From Klebsiella sp. RHBSTW-00484 (GTDB lineage: Bacteria; Pseudomonadota; Gammaproteobacteria; Enterobacterales; Enterobacteriaceae): DNA of 64,000 nt. How positions within the stretch are numbered: the stretch's first letter is position 1; each line of letters starts with the position of its first letter. The stretch spans positions 198,878-262,877 of the forward strand of contig NZ_CP055482.1 of the NCBI RefSeq assembly GCF_013705725.1, read 5' to 3'. Shown piece after piece: positions 53,244 to 62,385 of the stretch. The notes below the pieces were generated by a model that saw only the letters and a program-made list of their open reading frames with translations, made no database searches and had not been told where the DNA came from. The translations under genes were made by a program, and so were the position numbers.

Positions 53244-55631
53244 TCAGAACTGCGGGAATTCCACGGCAAACTCAGATGTACCAGAAACGCCACTCTTTCC
53301 TGGTGTGACAGAATAAATACGTTCTTCACCCTGCCCCATATCAAAAATGATTGCCTTTGTCTCTCCTGGCGCAACGGTTACGCCAGCTACACTTACCGGG
53401 AAGTCAGCATCTTTCCGCACGGACAGCGTACCGTTTAACTGCCCAGTAATGACAGAACCATCCTTTCGGCGAAGTACGCTTGTCCGGATAAAAGCCAGTG
53501 GCTGGTTATCCGTGGTCTTTAGTGCAGCCGCAGTAGCAAGGGTACGTAGCCTGTCCAGAGTGATCATGTTTGCTGGTTGATAGAGGAAATTGAGCTTTTT
53601 CGAGGACCGGTTTCCAGAGGCATCGACTGCGTGAGCTTCAATTGTATAAATGCCATCCTCTTTTGCTATTACGGGAAAGATACGCGGGTACTCTGGCGTA
53701 TAAACTCCTGAGCCCTGACTGGAATAAGCTAATGTCACCTGTTCACTGTTTGGTCCACCGCTCAACACCAGTGATTCAAGCGAGGCGTCACCTGAAGGGT
53801 CAGCTACACTAATTCTGAGGTTTTCTAGTCCCTTAACCAGTTTGCCTTCAGGATCATCATTCAGATACCGGTAGGAAATTAGAGGGGCAGTGGAGTCAAT
53901 GGTAAGCAAATCATTTATCACGTAGTTTGCCGTGTTGCCCACAAGATCTCTTGCATAGGCGGACAGAACGGTATATTTGCCGTCCGGCAGATCAGCATAG
54001 GAAATGACCGCGTTTTTTGTTTTAAAATCACTCTCTGTCCATGTCCTGGCGGGTAGGTCAATCACATTCCCCGTTTCGGTTTTAAGCACCACGCCAAATT
54101 CTCGGGTATCCCATGCTCCTATTTGCCATCCATTTATCCGGTCATCATCAGTAACCGTCATGGTTACATTTTTATCCATACGGTTAATTTTTACGGCGTT
54201 AATAACCGGTGGGTTGTTATCCCAAATCACTACGAATGCCCCAGCCAGATTATCATAAATAGCAGTACCGTCTTTACCTGAGACCAGATGGATGTATTGC
54301 ATCCCCTTATCGGAAGTAAAGGTATAATCCACGTTCATGGTACAACCAGTGCTTCCTACCGGGATAAGGCAGTACCAGTTACGGTTCGAATTAGCTGCAA
54401 CCCGTTGTACATAGTTACGAGGTTCGGTAGTCACGCGTATTTGGGTAAATTTGGCAGTTCTTACATTCCCAGTAGCACTGCTCCATTTACCGGTATCACT
54501 ACGAAAAATTTCTTTGCTTGTGACCTTTGGTGCAAGTTCCATGGTTGGGGAAGGAGTGAAAGATAACTCAGAGTGATGGTACCGACGAACGCCTCCCGCA
54601 AGTGTCTGGAATTCGTGATAAATATCACCGGTACTGGGGAAAACAAAATTGAACGAATAAATATTATATGTGCTGTCAGAACTTTGATAATTGGCATCTG
54701 CCCACCCAAAGCTTGTTTTATTAGCAGCAGTAAAGTTACTTTTATTCCTGAGTACCCGCAATGATATTGGATTACTGTAAACAGTTATCCCAGCTGAGTA
54801 GTTTTCCCAGGTATTTGTCCTGGTATTAAGCACCTGTAGAACAGAAGGAGGGTTGACCCGATCAATCACACTTTGTCTGCTTACTGATGCTTTATTTCCT
54901 GCCTTGTCATAAACATAAAGGCCCATACGGTATTCAGACTGAGAAGCTGGCGCCAGGGCTGGATCGCTCGCAGTAGTATTTTGGACGGTTACTGAATTAT
55001 CGACCAGGTTAATTACAGCCCCTCTCTTTCGTTCAACGCCGTTCGAATCGACAAGAAAGTACTCAGCCCGGTCGAGACCAGAGCGACTGTCTGAAAGGCC
55101 TGAAAAGACGAGAGCCTGAACAGAGGCATACTGCATACCTGAAGGAACGCTGGTAAAGATGGCTTCGCTACCATATTGCCATCCATTTCGCGTATATCCA
55201 ATTGTGCTAGTTTTAGGGGGAGTGCGGTCGATAGATATAACGTAGTCCCGGCGAGAAATTTCATTATTTTGGAGATCTGTGATCACTTCCCTCAGGGTGT
55301 AATTATCTTCACCAAACGCAGGGACACTTAACCTTTTTCCATAATAGTCATACCCGCTACTGGAGGTCATACGGTCATCAACCGTAACTTTGCTACTTTT
55401 CGTGCTCCACAAGCTTGCACCGTTGACATTAAGTAACGACAACTGGACGTACCGGTCTAAGCCGGAGATTACATCAGCCTCGAATGAGGTTGCTGGATTA
55501 ATCCACTGCACAGATGGAACAACAATCTTTGGTTGATTCTGAGTGTCATTGAATCTTAACTCTGCAATCTCAGCTTGTGCCGTAAACGAAAAAGCTATGA
55601 GTGGTGCTAAAAGTATCGCCCTGCATTTCAT
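53244..55631 (-). CDS. Exported DUF4165/Ig-like protein (795 aa)
   Basis: Start at ATG 55631 behind GGGGAGG, giving signal peptide MKCRAILLAPLIAFSFTAQA; longer upstream reading is unsupported. It has the same layout as its relatives (SGLDRYVQLSLLNVNG, GYDYYGKRLSVPAFGEDNYT, ISIDRTPPKT, LTIDSTAPLISYRY) and the cysteine pair CLIPVGSTGC. It is the most divergent copy. The end, TLSVRKDADFPVSVAGVTVA, follows the family. Palindrome copy 10 lies inside. Confidence 0.86.
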   Translation of the reverse strand: MKCRAILLAPLIAFSFTAQAEIAELRFNDTQNQPKIVVPSVQWINPATSFEADVISGLDRYVQLSLLNVNGASLWSTKSSKVTVDDRMTSSSGYDYYGKRLSVPAFGEDNYTLREVITDLQNNEISRRDYVISIDRTPPKTSTIGYTRNGWQYGSEAIFTSVPSGMQYASVQALVFSGLSDSRSGLDRAEYFLVDSNGVERKRGAVINLVDNSVTVQNTTASDPALAPASQSEYRMGLYVYDKAGNKASVSRQSVIDRVNPPSVLQVLNTRTNTWENYSAGITVYSNPISLRVLRNKSNFTAANKTSFGWADANYQSSDSTYNIYSFNFVFPSTGDIYHEFQTLAGGVRRYHHSELSFTPSPTMELAPKVTSKEIFRSDTGKWSSATGNVRTAKFTQIRVTTEPRNYVQRVAANSNRNWYCLIPVGSTGCTMNVDYTFTSDKGMQYIHLVSGKDGTAIYDNLAGAFVVIWDNNPPVINAVKINRMDKNVTMTVTDDDRINGWQIGAWDTREFGVVLKTETGNVIDLPARTWTESDFKTKNAVISYADLPDGKYTVLSAYARDLVGNTANYVINDLLTIDSTAPLISYRYLNDDPEGKLVKGLENLRISVADPSGDASLESLVLSGGPNSEQVTLAYSSQGSGVYTPEYPRIFPVIAKEDGIYTIEAHAVDASGNRSSKKLNFLYQPANMITLDRLRTLATAAALKTTDNQPLAFIRTSVLRRKDGSVITGQLNGTLSVRKDADFPVSVAGVTVAPGETKAIIFDMGQGEERIYSVTPGKSGVSGTSEFAVEFPQF
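54732..54742. repeat. Dispersed palindrome copy 10
   Basis: TAAAGTTACTTTTA context; 11-base core exact, inside the DUF4165 gene at 53244. Confidence 0.6.
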
Positions 55632-55876
55632 GATTATCCTCCCCCAGTCAGGTATCAATAATACCAAGTGAGCAAGGCTAACTTTTCTGGGAAGGGGATA
55701 TAAAAAACAAGAAAAAAAGAGTGAAATGTTCGCCAATAAAAGCAGGAATGCGAAGTGCTTAACATGCACTATTAATCACAGTTTATCTCATCCTGAGTAA
55801 TAACCACTGCTCGGGCTCCCCGCTATCTTGTAGGGAGCCCATAAAGGGAGCAATCTGTACCAACTCCTTTAACAGG

Positions 55877-56053
55877 TTAGTTTTCAAACCAGGGCGAATC
55901 GGCAGCGTTGGCGGAGTCTTCACTTTGCGGTGACTCTCCCAGAAATTGCACTTCATGTACCGGTTTACTTTTCCCCAGGCTCTGCTGGAAATCATCCATC
56001 ATAAATTCAACATCATTTTGGTCCTCTGGCAGGCCAGGTGAGATTTCAGACAT
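55877..56053 (-). CDS. Small acidic protein (58 aa)
   Basis: ATG 56053 (MSEISPGLPEDQNDVEFMMD) follows GAAGGAAAG and begins 14 bases after the stop of the methyltransferase-like gene, so the two are co-transcribed. Strongly acidic, probably disordered, ending DSPWFEN. Could be a small inhibitor or adaptor; unknown. Confidence 0.6.
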   Translation of the reverse strand: MSEISPGLPEDQNDVEFMMDDFQQSLGKSKPVHEVQFLGESPQSEDSANAADSPWFEN

Positions 56054-56067
56054 GGTCTTTCCTTCAG

Positions 56068-57744
56068 TTAAAGGCATTCTACATACAGAACACGGACGGA
56101 GACGGCAGTGTTGTCAAACTCGTTATCGAAGGTGTCCATCCATTCAGCACGGTATCCCTCGCCCAGCAGGTTATCGATCCCCTGAAGGGATAGCGGCAGG
56201 ACGGCCGCTAAACGCCCGCCGGAAACGAGATGAGACGCAGCGGCCAGTAGATGGAGTTTAGCCCGGTTGTCAGCAAAAGGTGGGTTCATCACCACGCAGT
56301 CGAATTTCTGATTTGGGTTCGCTGCTGACCATGCCAGAAAATCGGCCTCCGTTGTATCGTAACCTTTAGCTCGGGAGACCAGACAATTTAGTGTATCCAG
56401 TTCGATGCCGGTAACGTTGACGCTCTTAGGAAAACATTGCAGCAAATCCCCGTGCCCGATGCTTGGCTCTAGCAGTCGCTCCCCCTCCCCGGTCGCAATA
56501 ATGGATGCGACGTATTCACTGAGTCGCAGCGATGAAGGGTAAAACTGGTGGGATACAATATCGGGCATGGCACCCATATGACCGATGAAGCGCATCACTT
56601 CGGTCGGGTCATAATCAAATGTCACATGGTAGCTAGTAATCCGGGCACCGAGGAACCGCAGAACCTCCGCGTTCACCTGCCGCGTTTTATCAGCGAACTC
56701 ACCGGCATAACCGAGCGATGTCCAGCTGGACCATTCCTTTTCATTCCGAGTGAATTCCAGCTCTGCGAGCTGCATCCGTGAATGAAAATCGATGCAGCGT
56801 TTCAGTGCCGGGAACTCCTGCAACGTGGCTTTGTAATGGGCTAAGCGTTCAGTAGGCAGCGCCAGAGGGACAATGGCAGCAAGAATGTTGTTAAGCCGTT
56901 CTGCAATATCAGGATGTACATCAATGTGCATCGAACCATTCTTGTAAACCCGAAAACGAATACTGTTGCCATCCAGGCTGATCCAATTTCTGAACCCAGC
57001 ATGACCAACCATATTCTCAACCATTTTTTTCGTGTCATAGACCGGTTTAACTGTTTCTCCCCGGAAATAAGAACAGATCACCCGCAGTTCCGACAGTGGC
57101 ATGAGTCCTGATTCTTTGAATTCAACTTTAAGTTTTACCCACTTGTCTTTCACCCCTTCACAGACACCGACGGTGATCATGCGGGTTGAGAAACCAAAAG
57201 CTTTATTGGTTTTGTGGTGACGGCTTAATGATTGAAAAACGGCATAGACGCGCTCTTTAATGAACTGATGCCGGTCATTGAGCAATGTGACAACCGTGGC
57301 AACTACTGCGTCGAGTGTAAACTCAGGGATCTCTTGCGGAGGCCGGTGATACCGGTCAGCAGTAAATTGCTTGTCCCATTCGTTCTTTTTTTCGTCAGAC
57401 ATCACGGACAGCACATCGGTAAGGGCCATTACCCGCTTCCAGTACTCAGAACGAAGTGCATTTTCTGCGTACAGGGCATCTGTTTCTGAAATGAGATGGT
57501 TATAGCCCGAGAGGTAGGAATAGAGCTTCTGATTTCCGTATTTCATAAACTGAGTGGACATGGACCTCAGTAAACTAAGCTCTTCGTTATAGGATTCGAC
57601 CTGGCTGGCAATGATGCCAAGCTCTTCCCGCATTTCGGGCAGAAAGTTATCCTCGTTAACACTGAGGCCAGTTAGGGGCATACAAGCGACCAGAGAGTTC
57701 CCTGGGGCGCCAATTTGGGGGAAATTAGATTCAACAGCAGACAT
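56068..57744 (-). CDS. DUF4942-type methyltransferase-like protein (558 aa)
   Basis: The C-terminal third is a SAM-dependent methyltransferase: GEGERLLEPSIGHGDLLQCF (motif I), VTGIELDTLNCLV (motif II) and CVVMNPPFADNRAK (motif IV, NPPF), the NPPF pattern of N6-adenine methylases. The N-terminal two thirds match my memory of DUF4942 proteins found on plasmids and phages. It may methylate DNA, perhaps as anti-restriction, but no recognition domain is known to me. Possibly driven by a weak shared-type promoter (57780-57810). Confidence 0.83.
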   Translation of the reverse strand: MSAVESNFPQIGAPGNSLVACMPLTGLSVNEDNFLPEMREELGIIASQVESYNEELSLLRSMSTQFMKYGNQKLYSYLSGYNHLISETDALYAENALRSEYWKRVMALTDVLSVMSDEKKNEWDKQFTADRYHRPPQEIPEFTLDAVVATVVTLLNDRHQFIKERVYAVFQSLSRHHKTNKAFGFSTRMITVGVCEGVKDKWVKLKVEFKESGLMPLSELRVICSYFRGETVKPVYDTKKMVENMVGHAGFRNWISLDGNSIRFRVYKNGSMHIDVHPDIAERLNNILAAIVPLALPTERLAHYKATLQEFPALKRCIDFHSRMQLAELEFTRNEKEWSSWTSLGYAGEFADKTRQVNAEVLRFLGARITSYHVTFDYDPTEVMRFIGHMGAMPDIVSHQFYPSSLRLSEYVASIIATGEGERLLEPSIGHGDLLQCFPKSVNVTGIELDTLNCLVSRAKGYDTTEADFLAWSAANPNQKFDCVVMNPPFADNRAKLHLLAAASHLVSGGRLAAVLPLSLQGIDNLLGEGYRAEWMDTFDNEFDNTAVSVRVLYVECL

Positions 57745-57779
57745 AGTATCAGTCCTTTATGTAGGAATTATCTATTACC

Positions 57780-57810
57780 AGGATATCAACCTCGTTCAAA
57801 AAGCTAATAG
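57780..57810 (-). promoter_or_regulatory. Possible shared-signature promoter (weak)
   Basis: Minus strand CTATTAGC (57805-57810), 19 bases, TATCCT (57780-57785). Spacing fits the family but both boxes are poor. Confidence 0.4.
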
Positions 57811-57903
57811 GTTGGGCGACATAAAAATCTCGAAAGTTGCGCTGCGGGAGGTAGGACAGACAGATGTCGTTTTAATGAAGAGAAAGCGTGCCGGAGACAG
57901 GAC

Positions 57904-57930
57904 AAAAAAAAGCCCCTACTTAGTAGGGGC
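57904..57930 (-). terminator. Rho-independent terminator
   Basis: GCCCCTACT-TAGTAGGGGC hairpin (57912-57930) followed on the minus strand by eight U residues; ends the ParB-like gene transcript. Confidence 0.88.
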
Positions 57931-58009
57931 AATGGGCGAGAGCCTGGGTGGCTCGTTCTTGAATATCGTACTTCTAATTATGTGCTACTCATAAGTTGAA
58001 ATGCTTAAT

Positions 58010-59164
58010 TCAAGCCTGTGCTGGTGGTGCTTCAGATTGTGGTTCTCCGCCAGTATTTGTGTTTTTCGCGGATTTGTAAGTCACTTTCTCCCCTTTCAAT
58101 CGAGCTTGCCGATTTTCGACCCGGCGAAGCTGCTTGTTTTCTGCTTCAGTGATCTCACTTTGCAGGTTCTTGAGCATCTCCAGCATGCTTCGGTTCAACG
58201 TAAAGGAAATTTCTTCATCTTCGCTGGAGTCGGTCACTTCGGGAAGTTGGATATCACCGAGTTTCTGCAACAAACTCGTAGTGATGAGTTTGACCCCTTC
58301 TACGGCTTTTGTGGCGAGAACAGGTGGAACACGTGCCGGTTTAAAATCGGAAGGGACAACACGAATACTGCCACGTGGCGTCTTCTTAATCTTGATACCG
58401 CTTGAATCAGCTTTCTCAAGCTCGGCGATCATTTTTTCGATACGAGAGATGGCTTCCGTTTCACCGAACTCATCAATAAGGGATAGGACTGCAACATAGG
58501 AAATAGCATCGGCATGGATTAATTTTTTGATGTAGACAGAGCATCCGGTCAGACGAATGAGAGCAGCAATGGTTGTACTACTCTTGCCCTCACGTTCGGC
58601 AATACGATCAAGCGACCATCCGCCCAGCGCCTGAAGACGTCTGTAGGATTCACCCAGTGCCACTGGAGAAAGAGCCAGACCACGGTTCCCGTCAATTGTC
58701 GTCAGTTCGCAGCTGATCTCATCGGCTTTCATCTCGATGCAAAGAATGGTGAGGTCAGTATGTCCTTCTGCCTGAGCCATTAAAGCCGCTTTTAAACGGC
58801 AATGGCCCTGGCAAACGTACGGAATACCGTCTTTGATCAGAACGCGTATAGGGTCAACGTAATCACCCCGGATGAATGCACACTTGATGTTATTGAGATG
58901 ATCTACGACTTCCGGCAGCTGGTAATATGCCTCCCCCATCCCCATCTCACGGGAGTTGAAGCCTGGCGAGATTTGAACCACTGAAGGGTTGATAGCCCAA
59001 GCTTTTTGTTCAGTGACTTCATTACAAAGGTCAGGGTTCGCGTCGCGGAACTGCTTCATGCCACTGACGAATCGGCCGGAACCTGTCACTGTTGAAAATG
59101 ACACGAGGGGTGATTTAAAGACCCGTGAGTTAGTTTGCTGGGAATCAGTCATCAGATCACTCAT
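58010..59164 (-). CDS. ParB/Srx-fold protein A (384 aa)
   Basis: Start ATG 59164 behind CGGAG. The N-terminal ParB/sulfiredoxin-like domain shows PGFNSREMG near residue 68 and CQGHCRLKAALMAQAEGHTD near 119-138, the place where ParB proteins carry the nucleotide-binding GERR motif; here it is GHCR. A helix-turn-helix region follows (WSLDRIAEREGKSSTTIAAL), then a charged C-terminus. It should bind DNA and possibly CTP. A ParA ATPase is not adjacent. Paralogue of 62386-63459. Confidence 0.82.
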   Translation of the reverse strand: MSDLMTDSQQTNSRVFKSPLVSFSTVTGSGRFVSGMKQFRDANPDLCNEVTEQKAWAINPSVVQISPGFNSREMGMGEAYYQLPEVVDHLNNIKCAFIRGDYVDPIRVLIKDGIPYVCQGHCRLKAALMAQAEGHTDLTILCIEMKADEISCELTTIDGNRGLALSPVALGESYRRLQALGGWSLDRIAEREGKSSTTIAALIRLTGCSVYIKKLIHADAISYVAVLSLIDEFGETEAISRIEKMIAELEKADSSGIKIKKTPRGSIRVVPSDFKPARVPPVLATKAVEGVKLITTSLLQKLGDIQLPEVTDSSEDEEISFTLNRSMLEMLKNLQSEITEAENKQLRRVENRQARLKGEKVTYKSAKNTNTGGEPQSEAPPAQA

Positions 59165-59524
59165 AGATACTCCGTTGTATTCTTTTTTGCCATACCTTTC
59201 ATCTGTGCGTGAATACTACCGGAAAAAAAAATCTCACTTTTTCGTTAAAAAGGTACTTTTGGGGTTTATTCCGAATTTCGCGAAGCAAAACGTTCTGATG
59301 CTCAGACCTAAAAGATTAAATAAACAATTAAAAACAAATGTTTATGCGAGCTAAGAAGGTAGTTAACTTTTTTGCCAAAAAGTGAAAAAAAATAAAAAAA
59401 TGTGTCGGAATGAAAATTTCTTTCACAACACCCGCGATTTTCCCTGCTTAAACCTTGTTGGTTGTAATCCGGCTTTCGGTACCATAAGGGTGACATACCG
59501 ATAATGCTTAAAGGAGAATACGCG
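59165..59524. other. AT-rich spacer before the adenine methylase gene
   Basis: About 360 bases with A/T runs and imperfect relatives of the dispersed palindrome (AAAAAGGTACTTTT near 59250). Holds the promoters of the divergent ParB-like and methylase genes, but no clear boxes can be chosen. Confidence 0.45.
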
Positions 59525-60349
59525 TTGCGAAAACATACACCAATCATCAAATGGGCGGGGGGTAAAACCAAACTGATGCCATTCATCAGTCAGCATTTCC
59601 CACATGATCAGAGCCGTCGGTGGGTCGAACCATTTATCGGCGGGGGCGCTGTGTTCCTTAACATGTTTGCCACCGATGCACTCTTGGCAGACAGTAATCC
59701 GGATCTAATCAATCTGTACCGCAACATCCAGCGGAATAAATCGGCATTCATCAGAGAAGTGAATCTTCTGGCGGAAAGGGAATTTGATAAAGAGGATTAC
59801 TTAAAGCTGAGGAACACGTTTAACAGCACCAGTTTGGATGATGCCCCGCTGCAACGAGCAGTCCTTTTCTACGCAATGAACCGACTCGGATATAACGGCC
59901 TGTGTCGTTACAATCTGAAACGTAAGTACTCAGTTCCGTGGGGGAATCGATCCAAGTTAACTCTGGACCCCCAGAAAGTCGATTATCTCTCATTCAGACT
60001 TTCTGGCGTTGAGCTGACAACCGCAGATTTTGGTCTGACGTTGGAGAGTGCTGGTGGTTGTGACCAAATTTATTGCGATCCGCCTTATGATAAAATCAGC
60101 AAAACCAGCTTTGTCAGTTATGACGGCATACCGTTCAATAAGAGCGCACATGTTAAACTGGCGGATATGCTGGTGGCAGCTCATCGTAAAGGGGCTTCAG
60201 TGGCCATATCCAACAGCTTGACTCCCTTTACGCTGGAGCTCTATGAAGAACGCGGTTTTGAAATTCATACTCTCAATGCTTACCGTTCTGTCGGCAGTCA
60301 ATCAAAATCGCGAAAAAAGGAAAAAGAGATCCTGGCTGTCCTTCGTTAA
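59525..60349 (+). CDS. dam: Dam-type DNA adenine methyltransferase
   Basis: 274 residues from a TTG at 59525, eight bases after AAAGGAG; the ATG at 59504 overlaps that ribosome site and is less likely. PIIKWAGGKTKLMPFI (motif X), VEPFIGGGAVFLN (motif I) and DPPY at 185-188 (motif IV) identify an alpha-class D12 methylase. Relatives methylate the adenine of GATC. GATC clusters lie beside both iteron arrays, so it could influence origin firing as host Dam does. Confidence 0.9.
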   Translation: MRKHTPIIKWAGGKTKLMPFISQHFPHDQSRRWVEPFIGGGAVFLNMFATDALLADSNPDLINLYRNIQRNKSAFIREVNLLAEREFDKEDYLKLRNTFNSTSLDDAPLQRAVLFYAMNRLGYNGLCRYNLKRKYSVPWGNRSKLTLDPQKVDYLSFRLSGVELTTADFGLTLESAGGCDQIYCDPPYDKISKTSFVSYDGIPFNKSAHVKLADMLVAAHRKGASVAISNSLTPFTLELYEERGFEIHTLNAYRSVGSQSKSRKKEKEILAVLR

Positions 60350-60363
60350 GTGACAGTCAGTGG

Positions 60364-61185
60364 TTAGTCGATCGGGCTTATCCATTCCTCAAAGCTCAAA
60401 ACTTCGGAATGGTCCCGACTGGCATAAGGAATAAACTGAAGCTCTTCGATGGACCGCTCCCCTCTCTTACCTTCACAAATAAACGATATAAGCCCCAGAT
60501 CTGCAAGTTGGGTAAGAACATGCATGATTCGTACGTTCACCGTCTGCAACTGAAGAGCGTTAGCAATATCGGTAATTTTATGGGAATGGCGCCGAGACTT
60601 TCGCAAATATTCAAAAATGACAAGTTGGGTATTACGTCTCTTCAATAACTTCTCGGTCATAAATTCCTGAATTAACCCCCCAAGTAACACCAAGATCGGC
60701 CGCAGCACACCAGGGAACATCAAAGTATAAGACTGTGATGTTTTGATCAGTGTAAAGGACGTCAGAAAGCTAAAGTTCAGGCGCTTCTTTGAATACGGGA
60801 TATATACGGCCAATGTAGTCGACAAGTGAGTAAGTAATTCTTCCAGATGATCCAATGTGATCATTGCTGTTTTATCGGTATTACGCAGACCGTGATAATC
60901 AATAAATGCCACTCTGGCACGACTCAGCCATTCATGTATGTTAATGGATACAGTGAACGGAGCATTTTCATCGACAACGTTGGCGGCATGATCAGCGAGC
61001 TGGTTGTGGATTAGCATAGACAGCTGGTAAAACGGAAACCGGCAGGATGGATGACACTGTAGTCCCGTTAGGGTAAGTTTTGTAGTACTCGAGCCATTTA
61101 GCGGAAAAGTAACTTTCCGGGATATAATTTTTGCTGACGCTCTTGCTGACTTGCAGATGAACCCAAGTCCAAGATCATTTTGCAT
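60364..61185 (-). CDS. Hypothetical protein with C-terminal winged helix (273 aa)
   Basis: Converges with the dam gene (14-base gap). The N-terminal 170 residues have strands and helices with no family likeness; the C-terminus (FEYLRKSRRHSHKITDIANA and VRIMHVLTQLADLGLISFIC) looks like a winged-helix DNA-binding domain. Might be a regulator or a replication-linked protein. Palindrome copy 11 lies near its 5' end. Function unknown. Confidence 0.72.
   Translation of the reverse strand: MQNDLGLGFICKSARASAKIISRKVTFPLNGSSTTKLTLTGLQCHPSCRFPFYQLSMLIHNQLADHAANVVDENAPFTVSINIHEWLSRARVAFIDYHGLRNTDKTAMITLDHLEELLTHLSTTLAVYIPYSKKRLNFSFLTSFTLIKTSQSYTLMFPGVLRPILVLLGGLIQEFMTEKLLKRRNTQLVIFEYLRKSRRHSHKITDIANALQLQTVNVRIMHVLTQLADLGLISFICEGKRGERSIEELQFIPYASRDHSEVLSFEEWISPID
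61106..61116. repeat. Dispersed palindrome copy 11
   Basis: GAAAAGTAACTTTCC (61104-61118) with further CGG/CCG symmetry outside, inside the gene at 60364. Confidence 0.73.
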
Positions 61186-61451
61186 ACATCACTCCGTTTT
61201 AACAAAATCGCCTTAACCTGAATGTTAAGGAGAATAAAATTAAATATATAATTAATAAGATTATCATTTTTAATTTAAAAGATTAGTTAATAACGGGTGT
61301 TGAATTTAAAGAAATAGGCATATTTTTCGGAGTTTAAAACCGGGTAAAAACCCGATGCGTGAGCAACAAATTTGACGTGAGTGAGTCGGCACGACAGTGC
61401 AGAAAGCCTGTGGCTAATGAATAAACACCCTGTATTTGGGAGTTCTGTTCA

Positions 61452-62171
61452 CTACGCACTAGGCTTTGTGGTTAATTTAAACACCGTCAGTAATGCGTAG
61501 GGCACAGAGTCAAAATAGTGGATCTTTCTCACCCTTCCGGAAAGATGATAGCTATGCCCCAATAAAACATGATCCTGCACATTACCTGTTAATGCGAATC
61601 CATCATTCTGCTTTTTGCCTGTAAAAGTAAAAAAGTAGCTGTGGGAGCCTTTTGAAAAAGCAGCTCGCACTTCTGTAAAAATGATATCAATACTCACTAC
61701 ATCACCAATGCTGAAAGAATGCTCAACAGGTACATCAGCGTTTTCTGGCAAATCTTTAGAAACGGGTTGGTAAGTTGAGTAGAAAGATTCTAACTGACGA
61801 ACTGTTAAAAAGAGATTGTTGTTTAACTGCTGTGAAATGCTTACTGCAAACTTAGAATTATCGGCTTGTAACAATGCCAGGTGCCCGCTGTGCCTACGTT
61901 TCCAAGCGTCTAGATCGGGATTGCAGCGAAATTCCGGGATAGTTTCAAGAAATTCGATGCCCTCTTTCAGTACCAGTTTTTCCTCTGTGGCCGGTGACGT
62001 TTTGCTTCCATTACATGTCACGCAGACGGCGTTTGCGATTTCTCCTGTCCCTCCGCAGGCAAAGCATTCACGTGTGATCATGGCATAATAGTGCCCATCG
62101 TTACCGTGGAAAGGCTTTACGACCGCTGGCAATAAATAACCATCGTGAGTAAAAAAAATTGAATGTTTCAT
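61452..62171 (-). CDS. Protein with CxxCxGxG-type zinc motif (239 aa)
   Basis: Begins MKHSIFFTHDGYLLPAVVKP. CFACGGTG and CVTCNGSK near residues 36-57 are a DnaJ-like zinc pair. The second half has strands (YQPVSKDLPENADVPVEHSF, VLLGHSYHLSGRVRKIHYFD) that could form an OB-like barrel. The start of the next gene's product overlaps its ATG by four bases, so 62368 and this gene are coupled. May bind nucleic acid; unknown. Confidence 0.75.
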   Translation of the reverse strand: MKHSIFFTHDGYLLPAVVKPFHGNDGHYYAMITRECFACGGTGEIANAVCVTCNGSKTSPATEEKLVLKEGIEFLETIPEFRCNPDLDAWKRRHSGHLALLQADNSKFAVSISQQLNNNLFLTVRQLESFYSTYQPVSKDLPENADVPVEHSFSIGDVVSIDIIFTEVRAAFSKGSHSYFFTFTGKKQNDGFALTGNVQDHVLLGHSYHLSGRVRKIHYFDSVPYALLTVFKLTTKPSA

Positions 62172-62368
62172 TTTTTAAGGTTCTCCAGACGTCCCTCCAC
62201 GATAAGTAAAGCGTCAGTCACTTTCTGTACATACTGATCATGTCCTTCTTCAAAATGATCAAAGCGCTTACCAGCGTTGATCTCAACAATGTTACGGTCG
62301 AGCGAGGCTTTCGCAATAAGTAAATCGTTAAAAGTATTAATGACGGTAAAATGTACAATCTTGTCCAT
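62168..62368 (-). CDS. Small hypothetical protein (66 aa)
   Basis: MDKIVHFTVINTFNDLLIAK and an acidic helical end (DALLIVEGRLENLKK). Ends four bases inside the start of the zinc-motif gene (ATGA), and starts 17 bases after the ParB-like gene stop, so all three are likely co-transcribed. Function unknown. Confidence 0.68.
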   Translation of the reverse strand: MDKIVHFTVINTFNDLLIAKASLDRNIVEINAGKRFDHFEEGHDQYVQKVTDALLIVEGRLENLKK

Positions 62369-62385
62369 AAATTATCCTCAGCTAT

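Noticed and set aside
58081..58094. Possible twelfth palindrome copy (TAAGTCACTTTC)
   Set aside because: One arm position of the core differs, so it was left out of the count; likewise 59250 and 62217.
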